This document shows positions 53,384 to 63,365 of a stretch of DNA of 64,000 bases, in pieces. The stretch spans positions 1,059,001 to 1,123,000 of the forward strand of contig OX335660.1 of NCBI GenBank assembly GCA_946894095.1, in the 5' to 3' direction. This DNA comes from Incurvaria masculella. Taxonomy: Eukaryota; Arthropoda; Insecta; Lepidoptera; Incurvariidae. Both the position numbers and the translations under genes were made by a program. Position 1 is the first letter of the stretch. The number at the start of each line of letters is the position of its first letter. The notes beneath the pieces were generated by a model. The model saw only the letters and a list, made by a program, of their open reading frames with translations, was not told the origin of the DNA and ran no database searches.

Positions 53384-53771
53384 GCCTCAGTGGCCCAGTG
53401 GCGCGACACTTCGGCGATCGCTCTCCGAAGTTAAGCAACGCTGGGTCCGGTCTGGTCTTGGATGGGTGACCATTCGACCGTTGAGAGAGGCTGGCCGTGG
53501 TTCGGATTCCACGTTAAGCTGTAGGTCCCCTTCCTTACTTACTAGGTGGTAGGGTTTATCCCGCCCGGGTTGGTACCATCACATTGGATGAACGATGGTC
53601 GAAGCGGCAATGAAAATTGTCCGTGTTTTCCATCCAGTTCAATGTAGCCGTGCAATATAAGGGAGGTCCTGGCATGGCACCTAGTTCCCATGTAGTGTGT
53701 TGGGCTAATACCATGACAGAACTTGTGGTATTAGCCATCCATGTCCAGTCAGTCACATAAAAAAAAAAAAG
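53384..53771 (+). repeat. SINE-5S, full length
   Basis: CAGTGGCCCAGTGGCGCGAC, CTCCGAAGTTAAGCAACGCT, GGTCTTGGATGGGTGACCAT, then GTAGGTCCCCTTCCTTACTT to GGTATTAGCCATCCATGTCC and A12. Best plus-strand reference copy of the 5S-headed family. Confidence 0.9.
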
Positions 53772-54115
53772 ATTCCCTTTCATTTGAATTCCATACTTTC
53801 CTATTCTACAAATATCTTATCCTAACTCAACTTTGTCAACGGTTCTTGTTTTATTGGTTCCCGCTTTCCTTCGTCAACCCTGTTTGGACCCTTTTTTTAC
53901 ACATACATCGAGGATGAAATCCCAATAATCTTTAAAGGGAAGCATATATTTTGCAACATTTCCCAAGAAACCTAACAATATATAAATACCAGTAGGAGTG
54001 TCAGGATATCAACTGCTGTTTTGAGCCTCTTTCGCTCAGCTACATTAAATACAAAATTAAAATACAATAGTATGTTCTTCAATAAAATAATCTTTCATTT
54101 TACAGACACTGCCCT
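53772..54115. other. Unassigned intergenic stretch
   Basis: AT-rich; nothing recognised. Confidence 0.4.
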
Positions 54116-54117
54116 AG

Positions 54118-54290
54118 TTTTCTAATGTATAGCAAATGGGGAAATTGGTAGACCCAATACCCGCGAATCGTATGTTTTGCTAGTTCGGTTCCAGTCTTGC
54201 AGTATATTCGTAAAGTTCTTTTTACAGGGCTCTTTCTTCAATTAAGGTGTCCTTGCTTCACGGACGATTATACATACATACATATCATAA
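54118..54290 (+). repeat. SINE-L, copy 3
   Basis: GGGGAAATTGGTAGACCCAA (A-box region), TACCCGCGAATCGTATG, GCTAGTTCGGTTCCAG (B box) and TTGCAGTATATTCGTAAAG, then CCTTGCTTCACGGACGATTA and (CATA)n. Confidence 0.65.
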
Positions 54291-54806
54291 ATAAAATTTG
54301 CTTAAATACTCAAATAAGTTAAAATGCTAAAATAAAATACACCAAATAAGTTGTGCACACAATGCTAGTGAGTTGTGTATTTTAACATAATGTATTGTAT
54401 AATAATTAAGTAAAGTGTGGTCAGTGAAGTTGTCTGATTTTATTTTGTTTACATAAACGACTCTGTAAAATAAGTTTTTCACAACTACTTTAACGTTCTT
54501 CAACCTCTATATATAAGCCATATTAATAATGACACCATTTAGCCAATTGAGTTAAAACAAATTATATGGGTCAAACGCCAAATATTATCTTCATTACTTT
54601 AAATTAAATAAATTAAATGGAATCGAACCATCAACTCTTAAATCTCAGCTCGTAGGACTTACTGCTGCTATACTGCCGACATTCTTACAGATGCATACGG
54701 CACGGTTTTTGTAATCCATAAATCTTTAATTGACTGCTACACACGTTTACATTTTTATTTCTATATTTTCTTCACATCATACGTAACACCAAGTTGTTTG
54801 TTTCAG

Positions 54807-55242
54807 GTCTCCATCAGCCTCCAAAACTTGGACACCGCCAATGCTTCCTGGAACAATCCCAAATACGATTACGCAAATTTTCAATCACAAGCAATCAATG
54901 CTACTTGAAATCGATACTACAGCCCTGAAGCATCCGATATTCAATCCACTCTCGCCGCCGGAATCAGTAAATTTGATTGTTTTGCGTAAATGCCAATTCT
55001 CTTCACGGTTTATTTAAATTTATCGCAGAGTATTCTATCATTATTTCAGCCCAACGTTTAAAATACAATTTGCATTTAGATTAAAACTGGAGTTCACGGC
55101 GTAAGCATAACCGGAAAAAACAACACCCAAGTGTTTACAAAAACATGCTATATTTAAAATATATACTCGTCGGGTCACCATAACGAGACTCAACAATTGG
55201 AAGTCCTATTCCACGACCACCATTTCCTGAATATCTTAAAAG
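54807..55242 (+). other. Possible 5' leader of the GPCR exon
   Basis: A good acceptor, GTTGTTTGTTTCAG, ends at 54,806, and no strong donor follows before the GPCR start codon. The simplest model is one exon from 54,807 into the coding region. TAA at 55,237-55,239 lies in frame two codons before the ATG. The leader contains upstream ATGs, including a 58-codon frame at 54,841-55,017. Confidence 0.4.
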
Positions 55243-55528
55243 ATGTCGTTCCAAACGGAGTCGTTTGAGCAGATCAGTCAGCGCTGCAGCAACATGTCAG
55301 CGTTCAACTGCTCAGAGGAGGAATACCTGTGGCTGGTGATGGGACCTCGAAGGCTGCCTCTGGAGGAGATTGTCCCCATCAGCGTGATCCTGGTCGTCAT
55401 CTTCCTGACAGGACTCGTCGGAAACGCGGCCACTTGCGTGGTTATCGCTAGAAACTCGTCCATGCACACAGCGACTAATTACTACCTGTTCAGTCTTTCG
55501 GTTAGCGATCTGCTGCTGTTGCTGTTTG
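55243..55528 (+). CDS. CapaR: Neuropeptide GPCR of the neuromedin-U-receptor family, CAPA-receptor-like: first coding exon
   Basis: Encodes residues 1-95 plus the first base of codon 96. The start ATG has A at -3 and an in-frame stop just upstream. Residues 1-40 are extracellular, with two N-glycosylation sites (NMS at 17-19, NCS at 22-24). TM1 is about 45-69 and holds the conserved GN pair ([14 protein letters not shown]). [17 protein letters not shown] is the intracellular loop 1 and start of TM2, with the conserved Asp in SVSD; it is diagnostic for the neuromedin-U, pyrokinin/PBAN, CAPA and ETH receptor group. Such receptors couple, usually through Gq, to small amidated peptides; CAPA receptors act in Malpighian tubules and other tissues. 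The exon ends TTT-G|GTGAGT (phase 1). RRLPLE just before TM1 and the YWHQYPY of exon 2 favour the CAPA receptor over pyrokinin/PBAN receptors. That subtype is from memory of the family, so treat the symbol as provisional. Confidence 0.88.
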
Positions 55529-55639
55529 GTGAGTGTGATTGATTAGACATGTTCAATTCAATAATAGCTTAAGTAGAACAATACTGAACAAAACATAACC
55601 TTTTCCTTTAGGGACAACGGGTTTGTTGTACACGTAGAG

Positions 55640-55858
55640 AAGATAAATTTGACCCTTTAATGTTTATATTTTTTTATTGTACATATTTGTTGCTAAAGCG
55701 GAAAAATAAATACACAATCTGTGAAAATGTAATCTGCCTGCCACGTGCGGTTCATGAGATACAGCCCTGTGACAGACGGACGGGCGGACGTAGGGACTGA
55801 CAGCGGAGGCTTAGTAATAGGGTTCCGTTTGGTTACCTTCGGGTACGGAAATCTAAAA
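55640..55858 (-). repeat. Repeat A, copy 13 (truncated)
   Basis: ATTTGTTGCTAAAGCGGAAA, AATACACAATCTGTGAAAAT to TTCGGGTACGGAAATCTAAAAA. The GAGTCGGACTCGC end is missing. Confidence 0.8.
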
Positions 55859-56120
55859 ATGTCGTTGCTCAATGTTCCAATCTACTTGGCCGTAATATTC
55901 TGAGGAGTCGGAAAAAGCTCTAGTACTTATGAAATTCGAATCCTTGGAGAAAAAGTAGACAAGATAAACTGATCATTAATAACTCGAAAATGGATGCTTA
56001 CGTTATTACGTAAAAAAAGTAAAAAATGTCGTTGCTCAGCTTTCTAATCTGCTTGGCCGTAATATTCTAAGGAGACGGAAAAATCTGAAGTATTTATAAA
56101 ATTACAATCCTTGGAGAAAT
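55859..56120 (+). repeat. Direct repeat pair in intron 1
   Basis: TCGTTGCTCAATGTTCCAATCTACTTGGCCGTAATATTCTGAGGAG (55,862 on) and the corresponding sequence at 56,028 on differ by scattered substitutions; both run to ATCCTTGGAGAAA. Each unit is about 90 bp and the spacing 168 bp. Confidence 0.75.
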
Positions 56121-57204
56121 TTCAATTTATATTATTGTTGTGGAAATATACTTTATGCTCTGGTGAATTCAAATTGAGAACAAACTTTAAAGGTGATATG
56201 AGTATTCACAAAGATTAATTCAAATTCAAAATCCTTTATTGGCAACAAAAACAACAATTCACAAATGTTAGAAAAGCAAAAACATCACATTGATGAATCC
56301 TAATGAAGTGGTTAAAGAACTAAAAAAGAGAGAAAAAAAAAAGATTCCGAAGAATTGAGAACCTCCTCCTTTTTTTTTAAGGCGGTTAAAAAGGTGCTAG
56401 CTCAGCGTAATTCCTAAGTGGTCAGTACTACCTGAGTTTCACTGACTGCTAGATACTGTGTATGTAATATGTACACAAGTACGAATTAAAATGTCAGATA
56501 AATACTACATTATTGAAAATTAATAAGTATTGCTTATATTGAAATGGAACATGTATTAAAAAGTCTAGACAAACGTATCTTTTGACAAAAATAATACATT
56601 ATTCTAACAGAGCCATATATTTGCTTGAACGTAAGAGATGATAATAAAACTTCTCGAATAAAATGTAATTTTGTATGCGCGTTCGGTTTAACAAACTTTC
56701 TCTCGGTTAGGAATTGAGAACGTTCCTATGTTGTAAAACAGTAATAAATACTAAAGAACGAAATTCACGCGGAGACTGCATGCAATTTAATTTGACAGCG
56801 ATCCAGCTAATACAGAATGCCTTCGATATTTCAGAACTGGTAGAGAATTGCAGAGAGCGTAACTTTTATTCTTTTATGGTTCCGTCGCAGAGAACTGAAA
56901 AGGGATTTGCTTCATAAATTATTTTCTCCCTGCGTTAATTTTTCTATAAACTCGTTTGGAGTTCTATGGCGTCTTGATCTTGGTCCACTCTTTAGGCTTA
57001 TGAACATATATGTCACCTCAATTTTATTATTTATTGGAGAATCATGCCCGTAAAAAGCCTCATGTATTTTTCTTTCATTTTAATTATTTCCATTTTCAGT
57101 CACAAAGTGATAGATCCCCGGATTCGATAAACTGACTAAGGAAGAACCCGTAAATAAACTTTACTGCCTTAAATATATTTTTTCCATCCACAATAATGGA
57201 ATAT

Positions 57205-57512
57205 AAACTTAGAACAAAGAATTCCCAATTCACATTCCCAAAGAAATTGGGTGTCACGCCAGAACTTTTCCTCCATGAGCACGGCTACACGAAAACAAGG
57301 ACAATTTTTCACTGACGTATCGACCATAGTTACATCCAATGCGGTGGTACCAACCCGGGCGGGCTTAACCTAGTAGGGGAAGGGGACCAACATTTTTACA
57401 TGGGCTCCGAACCATGGAGCAGAAAAAGAAAGAAAGTGGTAGCGAGGACTTGAACTCATACCTTTCGCATGGAAAGCACATCTATCCCGTACACCACGAG
57501 CTGTGCAATGCT
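57205..57512 (-). repeat. SINE-T, reversed, in intron 1
   Basis: GGTGTCACGCCAGAACTTTT, GAGCACGGCTACACG, GGTACCAACCCGGGCGGGCT and the tRNA-like head GCGAGGACTTGAACTCATAC (B box reversed). Diverged. It sits just upstream of the exon 2 acceptor. Confidence 0.7.
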
Positions 57513-57560
57513 GTATAATGAGTGTTGATTGTGTGAATTCAGCGTGGTGTGTGGTCGCAG

Positions 57561-57651
57561 GGCTGCCCAACGACCTGACTGTGTACTGGCACCAGTACCC
57601 CTACAGCCTGGGCCTGGGCTTCTGCAAGGCGCGGGCGCTCATCTCGGAAGC
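57561..57651 (+). CDS. CapaR: CAPA-receptor-like GPCR: second coding exon
   Basis: 91 bases between GGTCGCAG and GTGAGTA. Joined to exon 1 at the split glycine codon (G|GG), it continues [18 protein letters not shown], then [13 protein letters not shown]. This is the end of TM2, extracellular loop 1 and the start of TM3, with the conserved Cys at the top of TM3 that bonds to loop 2. It ends GC|GTGAGT (phase 2), so the next exon must start by completing an Ala codon. The reading frame across the intron and both splice sites are consistent, so this is a real, unbroken gene. I found no exon for TM3-TM7 up to 64,000; in an insect with long repeat-filled introns the rest probably lies further on. 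GC content is markedly higher than around it, as for exon 1. Confidence 0.88.
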
Positions 57652-57784
57652 GTGAGTATACCGAACGGAGTTCTCCGCATTTTATGATACTGTGATACAT
57701 TTTACCATAGTCGTGAACCGAAATCCAAGGACGCGAAAACATTTTACAACAACCATTTACAATCGTCAATGCAAATAAAGTATT

Positions 57785-58000
57785 TCGAGCAAGCCTTAAT
57801 AACCACAGTTTCCATTTAAAACTGCAGGTCCCCTTACTTCCTAGTAATGATAGGGTTAACATCGCCCGGGTTGATACCATCGCATTGGTTGAAAGATGGT
57901 CCTAGCAATAATGAAAATGGTTTGTATTTTCCGTCCAGTTCAATGCAGCCGCACAGTATAAGCAAGGTGCTGGCACAGCATCTAGTTCCCATGGAAAGTT
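57785..58000 (+). repeat. SINE body in intron 2
   Basis: CTGCAGGTCCCCTTACTTCC, ATCGCCCGGGTTGATACCAT, TTCCGTCCAGTTCAATGCAG and GCATCTAGTTCCCATGG; diverged, head lost. Confidence 0.7.
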
Positions 58001-58984
58001 TAAAGTGTTTAAACCGTACACCTTGTATCTACCTGTTTTAATAACATGCCACGAAGTCAGACGAGAAGTCACGAATGTGTCTGACATATTTCTTTATCCG
58101 AACATTTCCGCGCACTTTACAAACAGTAATCGCATTGTTTCTTTCATGTAGACGTCGATGTTTATGTACACTCAAATCTCAGGGAATGTTTACTCCGCCT
58201 TTGATAAATAATTCCTTCTAACATAGTGTGTAATATTCTACTGTACAATCGCATTGGCGAAGAAAAGAGCATGGAAAACGATTTCATATTTTTGTATTCT
58301 TTTGTATCACGCATCTTACTTTGTTATTCTACAATTTCATAATGTTTTAGAACAAATTGTATATCATATCTCTAAAATTTCAGCAGAAAAAAATGTTCTA
58401 TAGAACTGCGGTGGGAGCACAAATCATCCGTTGGCACCCTTTGGGTACGGAACCCTAACAAGGCCAAACAATGAATGTCCGGAACCGCTGAACTTCTGAA
58501 TATCTCATCCTAAAAGAAATCTACTGTCAATAGTTCATATTTTTGAGTACAGTACTTCCAGAGAGTCTGTTTTTTTGCGTAAGTGTTGTATGTAAATGTA
58601 CACATATCGGCTTCGTTATCCCCTTGACAGTTGAGTTTTTTGTATTGTATTGTATTGTTTTATTGCATTCATAGGTAGGTAACCTACACTAAAACATGTG
58701 AAGAATCGTTATGCTAGGTCTATGTCAAAAATATAAATGTCGCATACTCTATTTCCATGCATATAAGAACTGGCAAACATACTTTGCCAGTCACAAAATA
58801 AGTTTAAAACTTAAGTAGTTAATTAATCAATGCCACCGCTCGCAAGAAAAACATAAGGAGAAACGTAAAAAAATAAATATAAAAAAACAAAAGATTAAAA
58901 AAAAACTATAATTATGATTCTGAATTATGAATATTGAACTTAACCTAAATCTTGTGTATAGTGCCATCGTCAATGTAATACTAG
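58001..58984. other. Probable GPCR intron 2 sequence
   Basis: No exon seen. It contains a repeat A scrap at 58,425-58,460 (GGCACCCTTTGGGTACGGAA) and a TTGTATTGTATTG tract at 58,638-58,660. Confidence 0.5.
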
Positions 58985-59165
58985 TCAAAATTATATTACG
59001 AACTTAATCTAAATCTGGTGAAGGGTGTATAGTAGTCGTGGGCGTTTCCACTGGTCTTCGAAAACGTTAGTAACTGTTATTGCTGATGCCGATAGCCGTT
59101 AGCGGAAACGGTTTCAAAAAGAAATGAAAGAAAACTCCCTCTCCCTTCTTCTCCCCTTTTTTTTT
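58985..59165. repeat. Dispersed repeat, inverse partner of 51,940-52,150
   Basis: GTGGGCGTTTCCACTGGTCT, TCGAAAACGTTAGTAACTG and CGATAGCCGTTAGCGGAAAC are the reverse of the 52 kb block. Confidence 0.6.
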
Positions 59166-59429
59166 GTGCAGTGCAGTGACCTGTATTCTCAACAAAAATC
59201 TAAATCAAGAAAGAGGTTTTGTTACTATGTAGTTATCGCAAACAATGAAGAAGTCAGACAAAACTTTTTATCCTCGACTAAATAATTCCCAGAAATAATA
59301 TAACACAAATGATAAATAAACATAATTATCATTTATTTTATATGCCTATTAGCATTTAGAAATACTAATCGTTAGACATTTTCTGTAAGCAAACCACAAC
59401 GGCGGTCGTTAACAATGTAGCCCCTCTTT

Positions 59430-59720
59430 GACTACAGTGCGCAATGCGCGCGCGCATTACAGTTTCGGCGGTAACCGGCGGTAAAGAGTCGCCGGCTACA
59501 AGCCGCAACGAAGTAATTATTAATATTACTAACATTACTCGTAACCCCAGTCACAAGAGTCGCCGGCTTCAAGCCGGTTACAGGTACATTGCGCGAGCGA
59601 GACAGTCGCGGCTGGCGGGTCGTTGCGTCTAGACGTCTCGCAACCTACGTGTTTTCGTTGGCGCGCCGCGTGCGCGATCCAGTGCGCTACAAGAAATTTG
59701 TAGCGGCCATACTGCTCGGC
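59430..59720. other. CpG-rich segment with direct repeats
   Basis: GAGTCGCCGGCTACAAGCCG (59,507) recurs as GAGTCGCCGGCTTCAAGCCG (59,559). It is flanked by GCGCGCGCGCATTAC and GGCGCGCCGCGTGCGCGATC. The GC content is far above the local level. No coding motif; it could be a GC-rich mobile element or a regulatory island. Confidence 0.4.
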
Positions 59721-60512
59721 GTAAAATGAATACTTCGTTTTTACACTAGTAACAGTTATACAAACCCATTTCTCATTTCTCGTCCCACGACTAGTGTATA
59801 GGCGTATAGGACCTTCCCTTTATGGGCACGGCTACATTGAACAGCGATTCGCATTTTGAAAATCCATTGTGAGCAAGCCTTTTCGTCGTAAAAAGAAGCC
59901 ACTCTGAAAATTTGAGGTTTGAATTGGTTTCGGAGATCTCAACATAAGTGGTTTTCGCCTGAATGTGTTAATTTTGGACTCTTTTACCCCCTAATATTAG
60001 GATTTCCAAAAATATTTTCTTTGTAAGCATTCCCATCTTAAAAAAAACCAACTCTGACATTTAAGGGTTTAGCGGCTCCAGAGATTTAAAATGTGTACAA
60101 TTTGCCCTCTTTTACCCCCCTTAACAGTTGAATTTAAAAACACCTCTCTTATTGAGCAATCCTACCCTATAAGAAAGGTACTGTAAATAAAAAATCACAT
60201 TTATGTGTAAAGTGATTCCGAAAATTCGTTGTTTCTCGTACTTAAGTGCCAAACTACTGAACCGATTTTGAAATAAAAAAATACCGGACCACCTGGGAAG
60301 TATACTATTTCGAAGAAAAAAAGAATTTTCCAAATCGGTCCAGGGGTCTTAACCTCCTCCTTTTATTAAGTCGGTTAAAAAATAAAACACAAAGACGTAG
60401 GTCACGACGATATTTTTTCTTAATCCAAAATTAAAAAATCCTTGCAAAACATTTAGAGCATATAAACAGTTATCGCCTGTAGTTTTTGGGAATTGATAGG
60501 GTAACGACTGTC
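59721..60512. other. Unassigned stretch with repeat scraps
   Basis: 59,808-59,842 is a reversed SINE scrap (GGACCTTCCCTTTATGGGCA). 60,235-60,378 is a diverged relative of the repeat B outer part, ending AACCTCCTCCTTTTATTAAG-TCGGTTAAAAA. 60,464-60,510 recurs at 9,210-9,260. Confidence 0.45.
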
Positions 60513-60880
60513 TTAAGAACGGCCCGTAAGCTATGTTCCCCATACAAACGTAGTTTACTAATAATTTGGAAAACACTTTTCCGATTTGCTTGTTATTTGG
60601 TATATAATATTCTACAATATATATCTGTGTCTGCACGTTTTTGTTTTGCTGAAGAATATAAAGCAAATCAAAACACAGGCAAAAGAAAATCTTCATACAT
60701 GTTTTTCTCTCTGTTGTGTGGCACAGGATACATTTTTCGAATAATCAAATACGTGCAGACATCGATATTTGTTGCCTGATATCAATATCAAGTAAATTAT
60801 AAAACAGTGGTTTCCAAATGATTAGTAAACTACGTTTGTATGGGGAGCGTAATTTTTTTATGCTAACGGGCCCACCTTAA
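60513..60880. mobile_element. TTAA-bounded MITE, second subtype
   Basis: TTAAGAACGGCCCGTAAGCT at the left and CGGGCCCACCTTAA at the right. The inner inverted blocks CCCCATACAAACGTAGTTTACTAAT / ATTAGTAAACTACGTTTGTATGGGG pair well. The right end, read inwards (TTAAGGTGGGCCCG), resembles TTAAGGTGGCCCAACCCG of the 550-bp MITEs, but the body is unrelated. 368 bp. Confidence 0.7.
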
Positions 60881-61054
60881 GTTATCAAAACTAACCCTGT
60901 GACCCAAAATCGAAACAGGTTTTCCCACAAAATCCACTATTATCAGCGAGCGCGACTAGTCACCGAGGCTCGTTTATAAGGTAATCCTACCTTTCTGAGG
61001 ATCGGTTCCAGACATAGAAGAGAAAAAGAATGAGACGTGGCCAGTGGTCGATAA

Positions 61055-61384
61055 TCGCTGTTCAATGTAGCCGTGCTCACAAAGGGAAGGTCCTGGCATG
61101 GCACCATTTCTTTATGTAACTTGACATGGTTGGCTAATATCAAACTGACCGTCAGATATTAGCCTAACACACCATATGGGAACTTTATGCCGTGCCAGGA
61201 CCTTCCTTATATAGCTCATAAACATCATAAATAGGGCTCATAAATGGGCATACATAAAGTGTATACCCATTTATCTGCAAGGTGTTAGTGTTAAGCCTTC
61301 CCGGGTTGGTACCATCGCTTTAGATTAACCATGGCAATGAAATATTGTGCCTGTTTTCTACCCATTTGAATCTGGCTTGCTCAT
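61055..61384. repeat. SINE fragments, mixed orientation
   Basis: 61,060-61,110 is plus (GTAGCCGTGCTCACAAAGGG, AAGGTCCTGGCATGGCACC). 61,120-61,215 is minus (CTAACACACCATATGGGAAC, TGCCGTGCCAGGACCTTCCT). 61,290-61,400 is plus (CCTTCCCGGGTTGGTACCAT). Several broken insertions are stacked here. Confidence 0.65.
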
Positions 61385-61625
61385 AAAATTGCTTTATGAG
61401 CAGGGCTACATTGAACAGGATAGAAAACACGGACAATTTCCATTGCCGCTTCGACCATCAATTCGATGGCAACAACCCGAGCGGGATTAACCCTACCACC
61501 TAGTGAGTAAGAAAGGGGACCTACAGTTGAAAATGGTCACCCATCCAGAACCCAACCGTGCACAGAGGTGCTTCACCAAGCTTATCGAATCGTAAGGCGT
61601 CGCGCCACTGGCTACCGAGGCTGGC
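61385..61625 (-). repeat. SINE-5S, variant head, reversed
   Basis: TTATGAGCAGGGCTACATTG, CATTGCCGCTTCGACCATC, CGGGATTAACCCTACCACCT, then the head GGTCACCCATCCAGAACCCA, CAGAGGTGCTTCACCAAGCT, GGCGTCGCGCCACTGGC. It carries the same variant 5S head as 13,790-14,155. Confidence 0.8.
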
Positions 61626-61712
61626 AATGTGTATTTGTGAACGTGGTGTATTGGGCTAATATCGTAACGGTAGTTGTGTGGTATTAGCCATCCATGTCAG
61701 GTCAAAAAAAAC
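61626..61712 (+). repeat. SINE 3' end fragment
   Basis: ACGTGGTGTATTGGGCTAAT, ATCGTAACGGTAGTTGTGTG, GTATTAGCCATCCATGTCAG and A8. Confidence 0.75.
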
Positions 61713-61849
61713 ACAAGCATCTTGTGAACAAGCTGTGCACATAATCGTACCAGAAGCCGGCCGCGCGTGTCCTGAGCCACACTATCTAATATCGCCGGCG
61801 TGCGCGAATGTGCCTCTGAAATGCGTTCGCCAAGTTAGTTCCCACCAAC

Positions 61850-62122
61850 AAAAACAGGCCAAGTGCGAGTCGGACTCACACACGAAGGGTTCCGTACCAA
61901 GGTCAACATTTATTTATTTATATTTATTATAATTATTTATTTAATTTGTTTTTATAGCGGCAAAATTTGAGCTGCCTACCTATTACGGTTCATGAGATAG
62001 AGCCCTGGGACAGACGGACGGACGCACGGACGGACGGACGGACGAATGGACGGACGGACGGACAGCGGAGGCTTAGTAATAGGGTTCCGTTGGCACCCTT
62101 TGAGTACGGAACCCTAAAAACC
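61850..62122 (-). repeat. Repeat A, copy 14
   Basis: AAAAACAGGCCAAGTGCGAG to GAGTACGGAACCCTAAAAAC. The GGAC tract is the longest of the window (about ten imperfect units, 62,009-62,060), and the T-rich middle is deleted. Confidence 0.85.
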
Positions 62123-63204
62123 ATCCAATACGTGCAACTATTTTTGCGTATGGCGGTTACGTTTAAGTTGGTAGTTTCAGAAAATTGAAGACAGCGGGTC
62201 TCATAGTAGACTAGATGGCACATCTGCTTCCTTTTTAGATCTCAGGTTCGAGGATCACGAAACGCTTTGATCCAAGCGATATATGCAAGGTAGTGGGCTT
62301 ATATTAAATGGGTCAAGACATGTCTTCAAACAACCTTATTGATTCTATACGTGTAGCAGACAATGGATACTGTCTGGCAAAGAAATGGTGACAATATTTT
62401 TTGCGTTTTGAAATCGATCATTCAGGGCGTCAAAATTTGTGTCCAGGCGTGTGTGAGGTTTATTTTTAAAATTCATGCTTCAGCATATGTCAGAATAGAG
62501 TAGACTCTCAATTGAACGAATTTATTCTTACTCATTTGAGTTATTGCAAGAAAAATGTTATTGCTATAAAAGTTTGAAAATAATAAGAAAAAATTCGGAT
62601 TTTCAGACTTAACATTTTTCAATTTTTTTCCAAAATCTGATTGCTATGCTATCACGTACATAGATGTCGATGCATAGTCTCAAATTAATGAGATAACGGC
62701 AATATAGTATTTATAAAATAATTAAAAATAAAAAAAATCACTTCTTCTTTTGCCTCACTCAAACTTATAAAATACAACGTATTCAGTCTGTCCGTCCCTC
62801 TTTCTGATTGTTTGTCCGCTTAGAACTTGCGAATCCCTCAATAGATTTTCATGCGGTTTGGATATAGCTTGGTACTTCCATCGATTGCATTATCACACTT
62901 AGGGCGGATTTGTCAATGGTCAGATGAACAGCCAGATTACTATTCCACGGATATATTTACGCTTCTGCTTATCCATCCGATATAGTAAGTCCATATGTTT
63001 ATTAGTAAAATTAAAGTCAGATAATTGTGATAGAAGATATAATGCGCCGACAATGACTATCTGTCTTTTGACAAACGTAAATTTGTACTATCTGTTTGAT
63101 AAGTACTATCAGAGGTTTGAAAAATCGGCCTCCTTAATTTGTATTTTTTTTCTTAACTCGAAAAAAAATTAAGTCCTGACTCGATGTGCCCTGATGCTTC
63201 CAAA
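62123..63204. other. Unassigned intergenic or intronic stretch
   Basis: 62,185-62,245 resembles 1,497-1,555. 62,790-62,875 (GTCCGTCCCTCTTTCTG, TTGCGAATCCCTCAATAGATTTTCATGCGG) is like the start of lepidopteran Helitron-type repeats, but no ends were found. No gene. Confidence 0.4.
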
Positions 63205-63365
63205 CATCCCCCAATGTCCCCCAATGGGGGATCAACCCAGACGGGATTAACCTTACCGCAGAGGACCTACATTTATACCGGAAATCCAGGACCGAGCGCG
63301 CCCACAGTTGCTTAACTTCGAATATCGAGCGGCGAGGTTTCGCGCCACTGAGCTAGTGAACGTGA
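63205..63365 (-). repeat. SINE-5S head and partial body, reversed
   Basis: GATCAACCCAGACGGGATTA, GAGGACCTACATTTATACCG, then the head GTTGCTTAACTTCGAATATC (5S A box reversed) and GGTTTCGCGCCACTGAGC. The body is truncated. Confidence 0.7.

Larger units (their letters stand above)
55529..57560 (+). other. GPCR intron 1
   Basis: 2,032 bp from GTGAGT to TCGCAG. It holds a truncated repeat A (55,640-55,858), a pair of roughly 90-bp direct repeats (55,859-55,955 and 56,027-56,120), a repeat B scrap at 56,345-56,395 and a reversed SINE-T that ends about 50 bases before exon 2. Confidence 0.85.

Noticed and set aside
53384..53480. A 5S rRNA gene
   Set aside because: Only the internal promoter region matches; the 5' and 3' thirds of 5S rRNA are absent and the shared SINE body follows.
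60349..60696. A 115-codon minus-strand frame
   Set aside because: It spans the edge of the TTAA MITE and a repeat B relative, so it is composed of mobile-element sequence.
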